Positions 62,521-64,000 of a DNA stretch of 64,000 nucleotides are shown here, piece after piece. The stretch is taken from assembly GCA_037577475.1 (NCBI GenBank), contig CM075197.1, positions 11,456,018 through 11,520,017 of the forward strand. The letters run 5' to 3'. A program made the translations under genes and the position numbers. The notes under the pieces are model-generated. The model searched no databases and was not told the origin of the DNA. It saw only the letters and a program-made list of their open reading frames with translations. This DNA comes from Chaunax sp. Z400 (Eukaryota > Chordata > Actinopteri > Lophiiformes > Chaunacidae). Within the stretch, counting starts at the first letter, position 1. Every line of letters begins with the position of its first letter.

Positions 62521-64000
62521 CGAAAGAAGAAGAAGGAAAAGGTTCAATAAAACACCTCATCACACCCAACATTTCCTCTATCAACATTTCTGACTGGTCA
62601 AGAATTTTTTTTACAGAAAGTGACCCATCAATAATGGCTGTATTGTTGAGCTCTCAAACACTAGATGGCGCTTTCAACCAATGATTGTCCACTCATAGAT
62701 CTGTGGCCTTTAACAACCTTACAGGAGCGACACTGTTGAAATTGCTAAAATATTCTCGGAGGTGAGTAAACAGGATTCTGTTCTTACAGGACTGTTTCCT
62801 TCGATTATTGTCGTGGAGCTATGTCATAGAAATATGAAAAAAGAGAATGTGATTCATTTACACTATGAGTCAATTTCCAGTCAAGACTAAAAACAACATC
62901 TCACCTTGTAAAACTACAGGAGAGATAGTTTTGTGTTGTAGGACTTACATCAGGTTAGTCACCAGGCACCTGTCAGGTTTACCTGACAGATGTGGTACAT
63001 AAAATGATGTGTTAACACAGGATTTCACTTTTTTAGTTGCAGTGATTGCTATTCATCTTGCATTACTCACACAATGACTTTAGTTTAATGAAGTATTAGA
63101 TAAATGGGACAACTGACTCATACAGTTCTCTATAGTATCACCTGATAACTCATTAGTCCCATATAATGGATTTAACTTTTAAACCAGTAAAGGATGTAAA
63201 GGTCGAAACAAAGCATATTGCTAAAAACAAGTATTAAGCAAATTAGTGTGATAATTACAGATCATACTCCAAACTCTTTTATAGCAAGTGAAAGAATTAG
63301 TGGCCCATTAAATGAGAAGAAAGTGGATCATTGTTTTGTGTCATTTTAGATGTATATAATTTAACCAAATTCCTTTATCTATATACAAACTACTGCCCTC
63401 TTCCAGGGCAGCTGGATAGTTCTTGAGTGTGGGACAGTACTGGGTGGAGGGTGTAAATGTGTCCTTCAGTAACAGTATGAAGGCAGACAGGAAATATGGG
63501 GTGCTTGGCAGAAGAATGTGTCCTTTCCTTGGCTTGTGGACATAAAATACCAGGCTGCCCTCCGTCTCTGGGCCTCCCCTGAATAAACACTCCTCCTGTT
63601 TGGGGTCTCAGTCCTGTTGCTTAGAGATCATTTGAGTTACTAAAGACAAAGGATGTAAAGGAGATTATGCACTCATATTTGCAAATACACTAAAGGTTGT
63701 GTAGTTGAGTGTGGTCTCTCTGTAAATGTCCTTTGAATAAACTGGCTAGATAGTTGGTCATGCAGAAATACATACAAATTTGCATCAGGCCCTGGCCACA
63801 CTTATGTATGTAGGAAGCTTTAGAAAAATAGCACTGATGACAATATCTCATTTTATAGACTCACTATTTTTGTAGGCAAAAATAGTTGAGTAGAGTTGAT
63901 TGCATTATCTTTCCACTAATTATCTTTTATGTCATCATTATTTCATCACTGTTGACTCCTCTTGTTGGCACCTTTCTTAGTTATGACTCACAAACACACA
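62521..64000. other. Unassigned flank upstream of card10
   Basis: No gene recognised. A somewhat GC-richer block at 63395-63620 gives a 66-codon minus-strand frame (63590-63390) without a known domain. The rest is AT-rich. Confidence 0.5.

Noticed and set aside
1..64000. CRISPR arrays, operons, phage or plasmid functions
   Set aside because: Sequence is plainly vertebrate nuclear DNA; the only regularly spaced repeats are microsatellites.

Overview
This is vertebrate genomic DNA, almost certainly from a ray-finned (teleost, probably percomorph-like) fish. The coding sequence is split into short exons with GT-AG introns, the proteins match vertebrate families over their full length, and the introns carry Tc1/mariner, LINE and Penelope-like debris typical of fish. 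No bacterial, CRISPR or operon-like content was seen. All recognised genes lie on the minus strand, so each starts at its high coordinate.

Layout from low to high coordinates. (1) 1-1584: first coding exon and part of intron 1 of ddx17 (DEAD-box RNA helicase); the rest lies off the left edge. (2) 3090-18250: tmem184b, a seven-pass membrane protein, 8 constitutive coding exons (417 aa) plus a candidate 27-nt in-frame microexon. (3) 18370-28740: csnk1e, casein kinase 1 epsilon, 9 coding exons (417 aa), with a noncoding first exon and an intron in the 3'UTR. (4) 30310-46920: tnrc6b, a GW182-family miRNA silencing scaffold, 20 coding exons (2032 aa) including a 2775-nt GW-rich exon. (5) 47885-62520: card10 (CARMA3/BIMP1), a CARD-coiled-coil-PDZ-SH3-GUK scaffold, 24 coding exons (1018 aa). 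(6) 62520-64000: no gene recognised.

The exon chains were built by hand from conserved protein sequence, splice consensus and phase. All four complete models have total CDS lengths divisible by three (1254, 1254, 6099 and 3057 nt), which supports them strongly; start exons and UTR limits are less certain. The genes do not form one pathway: they are RNA metabolism and miRNA silencing (ddx17, tnrc6b), clock/Wnt kinase signalling (csnk1e), NF-kB signalling (card10) and a membrane protein. The human orthologues all lie on chromosome 22q, so this is a conserved linkage block.

I found no convincing new multi-gene system. The points most worth a second look are the tmem184b microexon, upstream ORFs in card10 and tnrc6b, an in-frame stop that removes the usual tnrc6b N-terminus, a LINE copy with an inverted half, a decayed hammerhead-ribozyme-like Penelope remnant, and several strong hairpins.
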